Assembly (NCBI GenBank): GCA_002471825.1
Contig: DKQS01000007.1
Coordinates: forward strand, 545,538-609,537
Length of the DNA stretch: 64,000 bases
Origin: Flavobacteriaceae bacterium UBA7302
GTDB taxonomy: Bacteria > Bacteroidota > Bacteroidia > Flavobacteriales > Flavobacteriaceae
Reading direction: 5' to 3'
Positions within the stretch are counted from its first letter, which is position 1; every line of letters begins with the position of its first letter. Made by a program: the position numbers and the translations under genes. The notes under the pieces are model-generated. The model worked only from the letters and a program-made list of their open reading frames with translations. It was not told the origin of the DNA and did not search any database. Shown here piece by piece: positions 1 to 9,000 of the stretch.

Positions 1-841
1 CATTTTTTATGGAATAGGGAGTGGTAGACCTTTCAATCCATTCTTTGGAGATGATTTGCTTGCCATTCCATTTGCCCTCATTGAGATATAATTGTCCGTA
101 CAAGGCCAAATCTCTCGCAGATAGTCGGAAGTGGTAGGCGGGATATTTTGATTTATCATCCTCATATTGGTAGAATCCGTCTGAATCAGGAATGGGAGTG
201 GTCTCAGTCGGATTTCTAAGAGTTGAAATATTATTTCCAAAGCTCATGCCTAAAGGTTCTGCAATGTGGGTGTGGAATAGGTCATAGAGTGATTTCCCAG
301 TACTTTGTTCTAAAATATGTCCAGAAATATTAAAGTCCCAGTTGTTATATACATACTTTTCACCGGGTTTGAAAGAGCCTCTTTCTGGGATACCGCGGAG
401 CATTCCGGCACTTGTTGCTGCAGATGCATGATAAATGCCCGATCTTGATTTTAGAACATCCGCTACCGTTGCTGATTTTTCAATTTCAGTTAATGACGGT
501 TCAATATCATCGATGTTCAGGTATTTTATGGTTGCTTTTAAATCGATGGTTCCATTATCGACATAAATTCCAAAAACGGAGTTCAATAATGATTTTCGAA
601 TGGAATGTACCGTATGTTTTTTATCAATATTTCCCCAGGAATAGGCAAGTTTTCCATCGACCAATATTAGTAGAGAAGATGAGCCAGCTTTTTCTAAAAA
701 AGCACCTAAGGAATCTAGTTTTTGTGAGGAAAAACCAACTTCTTCGGGAAGAACAGGTTCAAATGGATAGTTCGATTTTTCAATCTGAGAACAGCCAAGA
801 ACCAATGTCATGATTCCTAGAGCAGCAATAAATTTTTTCAT
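1..841 (-). CDS. Serine hydrolase, beta-lactamase family lipoprotein (3' end outside window)
   Basis: Reading the minus strand from ATG at 841 gives an uninterrupted frame to the window edge, so the C-terminus is missing. Residues 1-17 are a lipoprotein signal ending in a lipobox (LVLGC17). The beta-lactamase/penicillin-binding-like signatures are visible: S80-I-R-K83 (SxxK, nucleophile and base) and Y165-N-N167 (YxN). The family (class C beta-lactamase-like, PF00144) includes esterases, D-peptidases and beta-lactamases, so substrate cannot be assigned. Expected location is the periplasm or outer membrane as a lipoprotein. A 102-bp gap separates it from the end of the aldehyde dehydrogenase gene upstream, which has its own terminator, so it is probably transcribed separately. 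Confidence 0.85.
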   Translation of the reverse strand, partial: MKKFIAALGIMTLVLGCSQIEKSNYPFEPVLPEEVGFSSQKLDSLGAFLEKAGSSSLLILVDGKLAYSWGNIDKKHTVHSIRKSLLNSVFGIYVDNGTIDLKATIKYLNIDDIEPSLTEIEKSATVADVLKSRSGIYHASAATSAGMLRGIPERGSFKPGEKYVYNNWDFNISGHILEQSTGKSLYDLFHTHIAEPLGMSFGNNISTLRNPTETTPIPDSDGFYQYEDDKSKYPAYHFRLSARDLALYGQLYLNEGKWNGKQIISKEWIERSTTPYSIKN

Positions 842-887
842 AACCTGAAGTGTATCATTACACAGGTGTAAATTACTGTTCAAATGG

Positions 888-929
888 AAGAATTCAAAAA
901 GAAAAGCCAGATTCTTGCGAACCTGGCTT
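888..929 (-). terminator. Rho-independent terminator of the aldehyde dehydrogenase gene
   Basis: A 7-bp stem (AAGCCAG at 904-910 with CTGGCTT at 923-929) is followed on the minus strand by a T-rich tract (903-888). It lies 15 nt past the stop codon of the gene at 944-2485. Confidence 0.6.
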
Positions 930-943
930 GTTTTAGTTTTTAA

Positions 944-2485
944 TTACAAATCGAACTTGATACCCTGCGCTAAAGGAAGATCGGTTGTGTAGTTGATCGT
1001 ATTGGTTTGCCTACGCATGTAAATTTTCCAAGCGTCTGACCCCGATTCGCGTCCCCCACCAGTTTCTTTTTCACCGCCAAAAGCGCCTCCAATCTCGGCC
1101 CCTGAGGTACCGATATTCACGTTTGCAATTCCGCAATCAGATCCAGCGTGTGATAAAAAAGCCTCGGCTTCTCTAAGATTATTGGTCATAATTGCTGAGG
1201 AAAGTCCTTGTGCTACAGAGTTCTGAATATCAATGGCGTTGGTTACTTTTCCGGAATATTTTAGTAAGTACAATACTGGCGCAAAGGTTTCGTGTTGCAC
1301 TATTTCAAAATCGTTTTGCGCTTCGGCAATTGCTGGCTTTACATAGCAACCAGACTCATAGCCTTCTCCAGAAAGAACTCCACCCTCAACAACAAGTTTT
1401 CCACCTTCTTCCACTACTTTTTTCAAGGCATTGTTGTACATGGCCACTGCATCGGTATCAATTAACGGACCTACATGGTTGTTTTCATCAAGTGGATTCC
1501 CAATTCGTAATTGTTTGTATGCGCTTACTACCGCTTCCTTTACTTTGTCGTAAATAGATTCGTGAATGATCAATCTTCGAGTTGATGTACATCGCTGTCC
1601 GGCAGTACCAACCGCACCAAATACAGCTCCGATTACTGTCATTTTGATATCGGCATCAGGAGTTACGATGATGGCATTATTACCACCCAATTCCAATAAA
1701 GATTTTCCTAATCTACCAGCAACTTCTTTGGCTACAATTTTACCCATTCGAGTAGATCCGGTTGCTGAGACCAATGGAACTCTTGTGTCTTTGGTCATGA
1801 ATTCTCCGACTTTGTAATCGCCATTGATCAAACAGGAAATACCTTCTGGTAAGTTGTTTTCTTTCAATACTTCAGCAATGATATTCTGACAAGCAATTCC
1901 GCATAAAGGTGTTTTTTCACTTGGCTTCCATACACAAACATCACCACAAATCCATGCTAAGGCTGTATTCCAAGACCAAACCGCAACTGGAAAATTGAAG
2001 GCCGAAATAATACCCACAATTCCCAAGGGATGGTATTGCTCGTACATACGATGTCCGAATCTTTCCGAATGCATGGTCAATCCGTGTAACTGTCGAGACA
2101 ATCCCACGGCAAAGTCACAGATGTCTATCATTTCTTGCACTTCACCCAATCCTTCTTGATAAGATTTTCCCATTTCATATGAGACAAGCTTCCCAAGAGC
2201 TTCTTTCTTTTCTCTTAGTTTTTCTCCGAATTGGCGAACAATTTCTCCACGTTGAGGAGCCGGCGTGGTACGCCAAGAAACAAAGGCAGTTGCAGCGGCT
2301 TCGAGAGCCTTTTCATAATCTTCTTTGGTGGTGCTTTTTACACTTCCTATGAGTTTTCCATCTACTGGAGAATAACTCTCGATAATCTCTCCATTAGAAA
2401 AGAATTCTAAGCCTGTTGAGGTTCCATCATTTATTGCTTTTACCCCTAATGAATCAAGCGCTTGTTGGATTCCGAAATCAGTCAT
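944..2485 (-). CDS. Aldehyde dehydrogenase, ALDH7 (antiquitin-like) type
   Basis: 513 residues, the usual ALDH length. The catalytic Cys lies near residue 299 in GQRCTSTRR and the general-base Glu in LELGGNN near residue 265; the NAD-binding region includes WNTALAWICGDVCVWKPSEK. The sequence style (FNFPVAVWSWN, GGAFGGEKETGGGRESGSDAWK) matches ALDH7, whose characterised members oxidise alpha-aminoadipic semialdehyde / piperideine-6-carboxylate in lysine catabolism. That substrate is an inference from family resemblance; no lysine-catabolism gene is adjacent. Cytosolic and soluble. It is transcribed divergently from the asparaginase gene at 2571 across an 85-bp gap and ends at a terminator at 888-929. 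Confidence 0.88.
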   Translation of the reverse strand: MTDFGIQQALDSLGVKAINDGTSTGLEFFSNGEIIESYSPVDGKLIGSVKSTTKEDYEKALEAAATAFVSWRTTPAPQRGEIVRQFGEKLREKKEALGKLVSYEMGKSYQEGLGEVQEMIDICDFAVGLSRQLHGLTMHSERFGHRMYEQYHPLGIVGIISAFNFPVAVWSWNTALAWICGDVCVWKPSEKTPLCGIACQNIIAEVLKENNLPEGISCLINGDYKVGEFMTKDTRVPLVSATGSTRMGKIVAKEVAGRLGKSLLELGGNNAIIVTPDADIKMTVIGAVFGAVGTAGQRCTSTRRLIIHESIYDKVKEAVVSAYKQLRIGNPLDENNHVGPLIDTDAVAMYNNALKKVVEEGGKLVVEGGVLSGEGYESGCYVKPAIAEAQNDFEIVQHETFAPVLYLLKYSGKVTNAIDIQNSVAQGLSSAIMTNNLREAEAFLSHAGSDCGIANVNIGTSGAEIGGAFGGEKETGGGRESGSDAWKIYMRRQTNTINYTTDLPLAQGIKFDL

Positions 2486-2570
2486 TTTGCTAGTAAGTTT
2501 TAGTGATTTAAGTAAAGCCTAAAAGTACGATAATCTTTCGTAAATTAGTCGAACTTAAACTAGAATCAAC

Positions 2571-3614
2571 GTGAGAAAATTTATTGTATTCGCCTTTGCG
2601 TCGCTTGTTATTTTTGCTTGTCAGCAGGGCCCAGAGAAACAGGAAGCCATTCCTGCAAATGAATTCGCTATCATCATTCATGGTGGGGCAGGAACTATTT
2701 TGAAAAAGAACATGACTCCTGAAAAGGAAGCCGCTTATAATGCAAAACTTGAGGAGGCGATTAAGGTAGGTTACGAGATCTTAAAAAATGGAGGAACCAG
2801 TGGGGATGCAGTAATCAAAACCATTCAAGTAATGGAAGAATCTCCTTTATTTAATGCTGGAAAAGGAGCTGTATTTACCAATGCGGGGACCAACGAACTT
2901 GATGCTTCTTTTATGGACGGAAAAACATTGAACGCTGGGGCTATCGCCGGAGTAAAGGACATTAAAAGTCCGATTGAAGCCGCAAGAAAAGTAATGACCG
3001 ACTCAGAACATGTGATGTTATCAGGTGAAGGTGCTTCGACCTTTGCCAAAGAAAAAGGATTGGAAATAGTTGATCCGAGTTATTTCTATACCGAACGTCG
3101 TTTTAAGTCCTTAGAACGCATCCGTGACCGAGAGAAAACGGAGTTAGATCACGATGAGAAGACCAGTTATTTTTACGATTCAGACATCAAAAATGCCAAA
3201 TTTGGAACCGTGGGTTGTGTGGCTCTCGATAAGGACGGAAATATTTCAGCCGGAACATCAACTGGAGGAATGACGAACAAGCGTTGGGGACGAATTGGAG
3301 ATGCACCCATCATTGGATCAGGTACTTATGCCAATAACAATACCTGTGGTGTTTCTTCAACAGGATGGGGTGAATATTTTATCCGAAGTCAAGTAGCCTA
3401 TGATATTTCTGCCCAAATGGAATATGCCGGAAAAAGCTTGAAAGAAGCGACCACTGATGTGATTCAGAACAAGCTTACCAAGTTAGGTGGTACCGGAGGT
3501 GTAGTTGCCTTGGATAAAAATGGGAACATGTCATTTGAGTTCAATACAGCCGGAATGTATAGAGCTTCTATGGACGACAAAGGAAATTTGGTCGTAAAGA
3601 TTTATAAAGAGTAG
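2571..3614 (+). CDS. Isoaspartyl peptidase / L-asparaginase, lipoprotein
   Basis: 347 residues, starting at GTG (2571); the next in-frame ATG would remove the signal peptide. Residues 1-17 form a lipoprotein signal (VIFAC). The Ntn-hydrolase fold of the asparaginase-2 family is recognised from HGGAGT near residue 37, GNISAGTSTGGMTNK, and the autocleavage site G-T213-V-G-C, where T213 becomes the N-terminal nucleophile after self-processing into alpha and beta chains. It hydrolyses L-asparagine and/or beta-aspartyl peptides. The signal peptide predicts a periplasmic location, so a scavenging role is likely. The downstream LuxE-like gene begins 24 nt after the stop. Confidence 0.9.
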   Translation: MRKFIVFAFASLVIFACQQGPEKQEAIPANEFAIIIHGGAGTILKKNMTPEKEAAYNAKLEEAIKVGYEILKNGGTSGDAVIKTIQVMEESPLFNAGKGAVFTNAGTNELDASFMDGKTLNAGAIAGVKDIKSPIEAARKVMTDSEHVMLSGEGASTFAKEKGLEIVDPSYFYTERRFKSLERIRDREKTELDHDEKTSYFYDSDIKNAKFGTVGCVALDKDGNISAGTSTGGMTNKRWGRIGDAPIIGSGTYANNNTCGVSSTGWGEYFIRSQVAYDISAQMEYAGKSLKEATTDVIQNKLTKLGGTGGVVALDKNGNMSFEFNTAGMYRASMDDKGNLVVKIYKE

Positions 3615-3622
3615 AATTGCCG

Positions 3623-3630
3623 TATTTTTG
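3623..3630 (+). promoter_or_regulatory. Candidate -7 promoter box (TATTTTTG)
   Basis: Exact match to the Bacteroidota TAnnTTTG element 8 nt before the ATG at 3639. No well-spaced -33 TTG was found. Confidence 0.4.
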
Positions 3631-3638
3631 TTCTGTCT

Positions 3639-4613
3639 ATGCAGGATGAAATTTTTAACATACAATCAGAGCAAGATTTTCAAAATCTTGCTCTTCGTGT
3701 TTTCAACTATCAGTTCGAAAATAATTCAGTGTATCGTTCCTTTTGTGATTTATTATACAAGCATCCGAGCGAAGTACACCGAGTAGAAGATATTCCATTT
3801 CTGCCTATTCAATTTTTCAAATCACGAGAAGTGGTTTCGAACCAACAGAAACCAGAAATTATTTTTTCTAGTTCGGGTACCACGGGTAGTATAACGAGCA
3901 AACATTACGTGACCGATTTACAACTGTACGTCAACAGTTTTGAGAAGGCCTTCGAATTGTTTTACGGTCCGGCATCCAAATACAACATCCTAGCTTTATT
4001 GCCCAATTATCTGGAAAGAGAAGGATCTTCTTTAATCTATATGGTGAACCATTTGATTGAAAAATCTCAGAATCCAAATAGTGGCTTTTATCTAAATAAT
4101 TTGAAGGAATTGGCCATCAAATTAAAAGAGTTGGACCAGGAGGGTAAGCCCGTTTTGCTAATCGGAGTTTCATTCGCGCTTTTGGATTTGATTGAATTCG
4201 AAAAATTCGATTTAAAGAATACCATCGTGATGGAAACTGGAGGCATGAAGGGTCGAAGAAAAGAATTGACCAGAAATGAGCTTCATGAAGCTTTGAAAAG
4301 CGGATTTGGTGTTGCAAACATTCATTCAGAATATGGGATGACCGAATTACTAAGTCAGGGATATTCCAAAGGAAATGGAATTTTTGAGACACCACCTTGG
4401 ATGAAAGTGCTTGCCCGAGATACTGAAGATCCGTTTCACATCCTTGGAAATTCGAGTACAGGAGGATTGAATGTGGTTGATCTGGCCAATTTCAATTCCT
4501 GCAGCTTTATCGCAACACAAGATTTAGGCAAGGTACATCCAAACAACACTTTTGAAGTATTGGGTCGTTTTGATCATTCCGATATTCGTGGGTGTAATTT
4601 AATGGTTTTTTAA
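3639..4613 (+). CDS. LuxE / acyl-protein synthetase-like enzyme
   Basis: 324 residues. It resembles the LuxE acyl-protein synthetase family, an adenylate-forming group: a Ser/Thr/Gly-rich nucleotide loop (IFSSSGTTGSITSKH, about residues 75-90), METGGMKGRR near 200, and HSEYGMTELLSQGY near 230, equivalent to the YGMTE motif of AMP-forming ligases. The bioluminescent homologue activates fatty acid for reduction, but no lux genes are here and such stand-alone proteins are widespread in Bacteroidota; some act in surface polysaccharide or lipid pathways. The acyl substrate is therefore unknown. Soluble, with no signal peptide. A strong terminator follows at 4618-4656. Confidence 0.8.
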   Translation: MQDEIFNIQSEQDFQNLALRVFNYQFENNSVYRSFCDLLYKHPSEVHRVEDIPFLPIQFFKSREVVSNQQKPEIIFSSSGTTGSITSKHYVTDLQLYVNSFEKAFELFYGPASKYNILALLPNYLEREGSSLIYMVNHLIEKSQNPNSGFYLNNLKELAIKLKELDQEGKPVLLIGVSFALLDLIEFEKFDLKNTIVMETGGMKGRRKELTRNELHEALKSGFGVANIHSEYGMTELLSQGYSKGNGIFETPPWMKVLARDTEDPFHILGNSSTGGLNVVDLANFNSCSFIATQDLGKVHPNNTFEVLGRFDHSDIRGCNLMVF

Positions 4614-4617
4614 ATGT

Positions 4618-4656
4618 AAAAAGACAACTGAATACCCCGTATTCAGTTGTCTTTTT
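4618..4656 (+). terminator. Strong hairpin terminator, probably bidirectional
   Basis: A perfect 17-bp stem (4618-4634 with 4640-4656), 5-nt loop, with A-tract and T-tract ends. It lies between convergent genes ending at 4613 (+) and 4680 (-), so it can serve both. Confidence 0.9.
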
Positions 4657-4679
4657 CGATTTTTCCTTTTCCCTAATTT

Positions 4680-5876
4680 TTATAAGTTGTCATTTATGAA
4701 TTCTACAAGAGATGGTAAATACGAATCAATATTTTGTTTAATTCTTGGCGATTCGTGAGTACCTCCTTGTAAGACAATCATTTCGGCTACCAAGCCTACA
4801 TCTTGCAGTCTTTTTTGAATGATACAGGGGCCAAATTCCCAATTACTAGAACTCAATTCTACCTTTCCACATGGTGTCTCGCTATCCAATTCGCCAATAA
4901 TTGAAAACATCGGTTTATCCGAAGAGGTGATATACAGGTCGTTTTCAAAGGCTTCTTCTGTTCCGTAAAAAGCACCTGCTAGATTGATAACCCCGGCGAC
5001 ATTACTTGAATATCCTTGATGTCCTTGACTACCTTCCCAGCTACTAATCCATCCTTGAGAGATGATGTAAGTCAACATTCCAGTTGGTAAATCTGATTCT
5101 TGCCAGTAGGTATGGACGAGAGCATTATAGGCTCCGGAAGACCAACCACCAGCAAAGATTTGATTTGGATTTATCCCATAGTTGGTTGCCTGGGATCTAA
5201 GGTACCGAATGGCGGCTTTGCTGTCTACCATTCCACGAAGTAAGGAACCAGTTGGATTTTGGATCCCGTTTCTATATTTTGCTGTTGCTACGACGTAGCC
5301 ATAGCTTGCGAGTTGACTGGCCAAATCATCTAATAGGTCCAGATTACTTCCATTATAATTGCCTCCTCCATTGATGAGAATAGCAGGTTTTGATGAACGG
5401 TTATCTCCTAATGGTTTATATATATTCATCCGATGCGAATTGGCATTAGTTCCATATGTAAGGTCACTAGATTTTTCAACAAGAAATTTTTCGCAACTGT
5501 ACAAGGGGCAATCTTCAATAACCAATATTTCTTTATCAAGAGTGTTTGTGCCATCGGGGGTTGTTACCGTGAGACTTACGGTATATTCTCCTTTTGTTGA
5601 AAAGTTTACCGTTGGATTTTGAGCATTAGAACTACTCGGGTTTCCGCCTTCGAAATTCCATTGCCATGAGGTAATAGAGGCAGAACCACTATCCGAATTA
5701 TCATCAAAGCTGACCTCGGTATTGGTAGTGTACAAATCATCGACATTAAATTTCGCCGTGGGAGGTGTTTGCGCATTATTAGTAGTTTCAAGAGGTGGTG
5801 GGTCACCACCACATGCCGTTATAAATAAAATGGAGCATGAGATAAAAATCAAATAAGTGAAAATTGAATGTTTCAT
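4680..5876 (-). CDS. PKD-domain alpha/beta-hydrolase (esterase-like) lipoprotein
   Basis: 398 residues. Lipoprotein signal at 1-22 (FITAC22, then GGDPPP). A PKD domain spans about residues 38-125 (SWQWNFEGG and GEYTVSLTV are typical). The C-terminal part is an alpha/beta hydrolase: oxyanion-loop region ILINGGGNYNG (NGGG in place of the HGGG of many carboxylesterases), nucleophile elbow GGWSSGA near residue 245, likely acid in IGELDSE and catalytic His in GGTHESP. Substrate unknown; the PKD domain and the neighbouring HTCS suggest a surface or periplasmic enzyme acting on a polysaccharide or its esters, which is inference. No T9SS tail. It is divergent from the HTCS with a 21-bp-period repeat between them. 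Confidence 0.83.
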   Translation of the reverse strand: MKHSIFTYLIFISCSILFITACGGDPPPLETTNNAQTPPTAKFNVDDLYTTNTEVSFDDNSDSGSASITSWQWNFEGGNPSSSNAQNPTVNFSTKGEYTVSLTVTTPDGTNTLDKEILVIEDCPLYSCEKFLVEKSSDLTYGTNANSHRMNIYKPLGDNRSSKPAILINGGGNYNGSNLDLLDDLASQLASYGYVVATAKYRNGIQNPTGSLLRGMVDSKAAIRYLRSQATNYGINPNQIFAGGWSSGAYNALVHTYWQESDLPTGMLTYIISQGWISSWEGSQGHQGYSSNVAGVINLAGAFYGTEEAFENDLYITSSDKPMFSIIGELDSETPCGKVELSSSNWEFGPCIIQKRLQDVGLVAEMIVLQGGTHESPRIKQNIDSYLPSLVEFINDNL

Positions 5877-5926
5877 TAGTAAAGGATTTAAGTTTCTACA
5901 AAACTCCCGTTGTTTTTATGAAGTCG

Positions 5927-5966
5927 TCTTTAGTATTGTTTCAATCTTCTTTAGTATTGTTTCAAT
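5927..5966. repeat. Two 19-bp perfect direct repeats, 21-bp period; candidate HTCS operator
   Basis: TCTTTAGTATTGTTTCAAT occurs at 5927-5945 and again at 5948-5966. The 21-bp period is two helical turns. It lies 50 bp before the esterase start and 78 bp before the HTCS start. AraC-type DNA-binding domains, as at the C-terminus of HTCS proteins, contact paired direct half-sites; assignment to this regulator is inference. Confidence 0.6.
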
Positions 5967-6044
5967 AGCTTAAATTCCATATAAACAAAGGGATTTCATC
6001 AAACAAATATTTGTAGAAGAAGATAAAATTGTACATTTAAGTGC

Positions 6045-9000
6045 GTGTATTATAACCTGAGCTTGAAGTCCCTATATAAATTTCTTATTGTTTATTTATG
6101 CTGTTTTGGTTGGAACAATTCCTTATTGTTTTCCCAAAAAATGTACTTCTCTGATGGGTTTGTATTTGAAAAATACGACCATGATTACGGACTATCAAAT
6201 AATCAAATCAACACCTTTTTAGAAGACCGCTTTGGTTTTCTTTGGCTAGGTACCAATAACGGACTTAATGTTTTGGATGGGAGTGGGGTGAAAAGTTTTA
6301 AGACTTATTTAAATCAGAATAACCAATTTAAAGGAAGGATTATTCATGCCTTATTTGAAGATTCAAATGGAAATGTTTTTTGTGGTACTCGTGAGAATGG
6401 AATGAATATTTTTCATCGAAAGACAGGTGAGTTTGTCAATCTCTCCGAAGATGATTTTGGAATTCCCCAATTGGGAGGTATACATTCGATTATCCAACTT
6501 TCAAACGAGCAATATGCCTTTGTTACCAGGAATAGGTTTGTCACTTTCAAATGGGATGGAAAAGGGATGCCTGCAGAAGTAAAAATAATTTCTCTGCAAC
6601 TGAAAAAACGGGAATTTGCCCGCAAAATTTTTAAGCACAACAATCAAATATTCATTGTTACAAATCGGAAATTACTCCGAATTGAAGAATCGACTTCGAC
6701 CACAATTATAAAGTCCAATTGGGTAAATTCAATCAAAGTTATTGATGGTAAGATATGGGTGCTTTTGGATAAAAAGATCGGTCATTTTAATCAAAACTTG
6801 AATTCGATTGAATGGATTCCCTTGCCCTTCCGGGAAGAACTTAAATACTATGTGGATTTTGAAATAACTACTAATAAGACACTATGGATTGGTGCAAGAA
6901 ATAAACTTATTCGTATACAACTAGGTCCAAAAAATGTGGTGGTTTCCAAGGATGAAGCAGATGCGAAAATTCCCATTTTAGGACTCTATAAAGACAGTAG
7001 GGATAATCTTTTCCTCGCTTCTCGCAAATTCACTGGCTTTGTCAAATTAAGTAGGGAACAAAATGATTATGAGTACATAAATTTGCCTTCTCAGCATAAA
7101 TATGTCTATACCAGTTCTTATGAGGTAGATCAGAGAGGGTGGTATTGGATTGCCGGACGAAAAGGCTTATTTATCTACGATCCAAAAAAGAAAGATTTCG
7201 TTGATTTACAACCAGATCGTTTTTTTTACCTATCGGACATTGGGGTTACTTCGCATGTTCAAGATTCCGATGGGATTATTTGGTACGGAACCGAAAATGG
7301 AATTGCTAAGTTCAATTTTGACCATAAGAATTTTGATTTTTACGGACACAACCAGAGATCATCCTCGGGTCAATGGAATAGTCTTACGCGCGACCTCGTC
7401 ATAGATTCTCATCAAAATTTGTGGTATGCGAGTAATTTTGGATTGAATAGAATTGATGCCAAAACTTTGAAGCATGAACATTTTCCAATGCCTGGTTTGG
7501 CTGTAGTTTTTATTGATGAAGATGATAGAATGTGGCTTACTATAAACAAAAAAGGACTATACGAATATGATATTACAGGAAATATTCCCGTAAAAAAAAG
7601 AGAATTTAGAAAGTCAGATCAACTTACTTCATACAGGACTCATGACATAAAGAAAGATTCTGAAGATCGATTATGGATTACAAGCTCCAATGGCATCTAC
7701 ATATATGATTGGAAAAAAGAACATATTGTTTATCATATCAACAAAGACAATTTGTTAGAAAATGAAGATTTGAGATCCATTACAAAAGATTTACGTGGTA
7801 ATTTTTGGGTGAATCAACATTCCAAGCCTGCAATTTGTATCGATTATAAGACTTTTGAAATTATAGATAAAACCCCTGAATGGATGCGGCAATTAACGGA
7901 TAAAAGAAATTATGCCGGCCCTTCTTACATTTCATCAAATGGCAGAACATTTACACAAGGTCGTGGTGGATTTTACGTGTACAACCAAGATAGTTTAGAA
8001 GTGAATTCCACACCCCCAAAGGTTGTGATTTCTGAATTAAAAATTAATGGTAAGACCCATATGAAAAATTATTTGGGAATTGCTAAGGACTCTTTTTTGA
8101 AACTGAATTACCAGGAGAATAACGTTGAAATTCAATGCAAGGTAGTCAACAATGTACCTACGTATAAAACACAATATGCCTATCGCTTGCATGGGAGTTC
8201 CAATAATTGGGTGTATGGGAATTCGCTCGCCACACTAAATTTTTCAGCATTGCCGTCCAATAGCTACAAACTTCAAATCAAAGCGACTAATGATGGGATG
8301 CATTGGAGTGATGTCAGTACCATGGTTAATTTCAAAATTTCACCTCCTTGGTGGCGAACGAACTTGGCGTATGTATTTTATTTTATATGCCTTACTTCCA
8401 TGGGGTATTATTTTTATCGCTTACAAATTAAACGACAACTTGCCGAGTCTGAAAGTCAAAAGCTAAAGGAAATAGATGAATTTAAGAACACTTTTTATGA
8501 GAATATCACCCATGAGTTTCGTACACCTTTGACGGTAATTTCAGGGCTAACCGAGGATAAAAAATCCAAAGAATACAAAATCATAAAAAGAAATGCAGAT
8601 CAACTTCTGAAGTTGGTCAATAACTTATTGGATTTAGGGAAGATACAAGCGAATTCGACGGTTTTAAATAGCGAATTTGTAGATTTTGTATCGTTTAGTA
8701 GGTATTGTTTGGAATCCTTAGAATCATTTGCAGATAAAACAGGAATTGGATTACATTTTGAGCCTAAGAAAAATGAAATAGTGTTCAACTTTGATGTCGA
8801 AAAGATGCAGCTCATTTTAAATAATTTATTTTCGAATGCCATAAAATTCGCGTCAGAACAAGTTGTTGTTCGACTTGATCTGCGCAATGATATGATTAAA
8901 ATGGAAATTGAAGATGACGGACCTGGAATTCTGGAAGATGATATACCGAGAATTTTTGATCGATATTTCCAGTCTAAGGATTCAAAAAATTCAATAGGGT

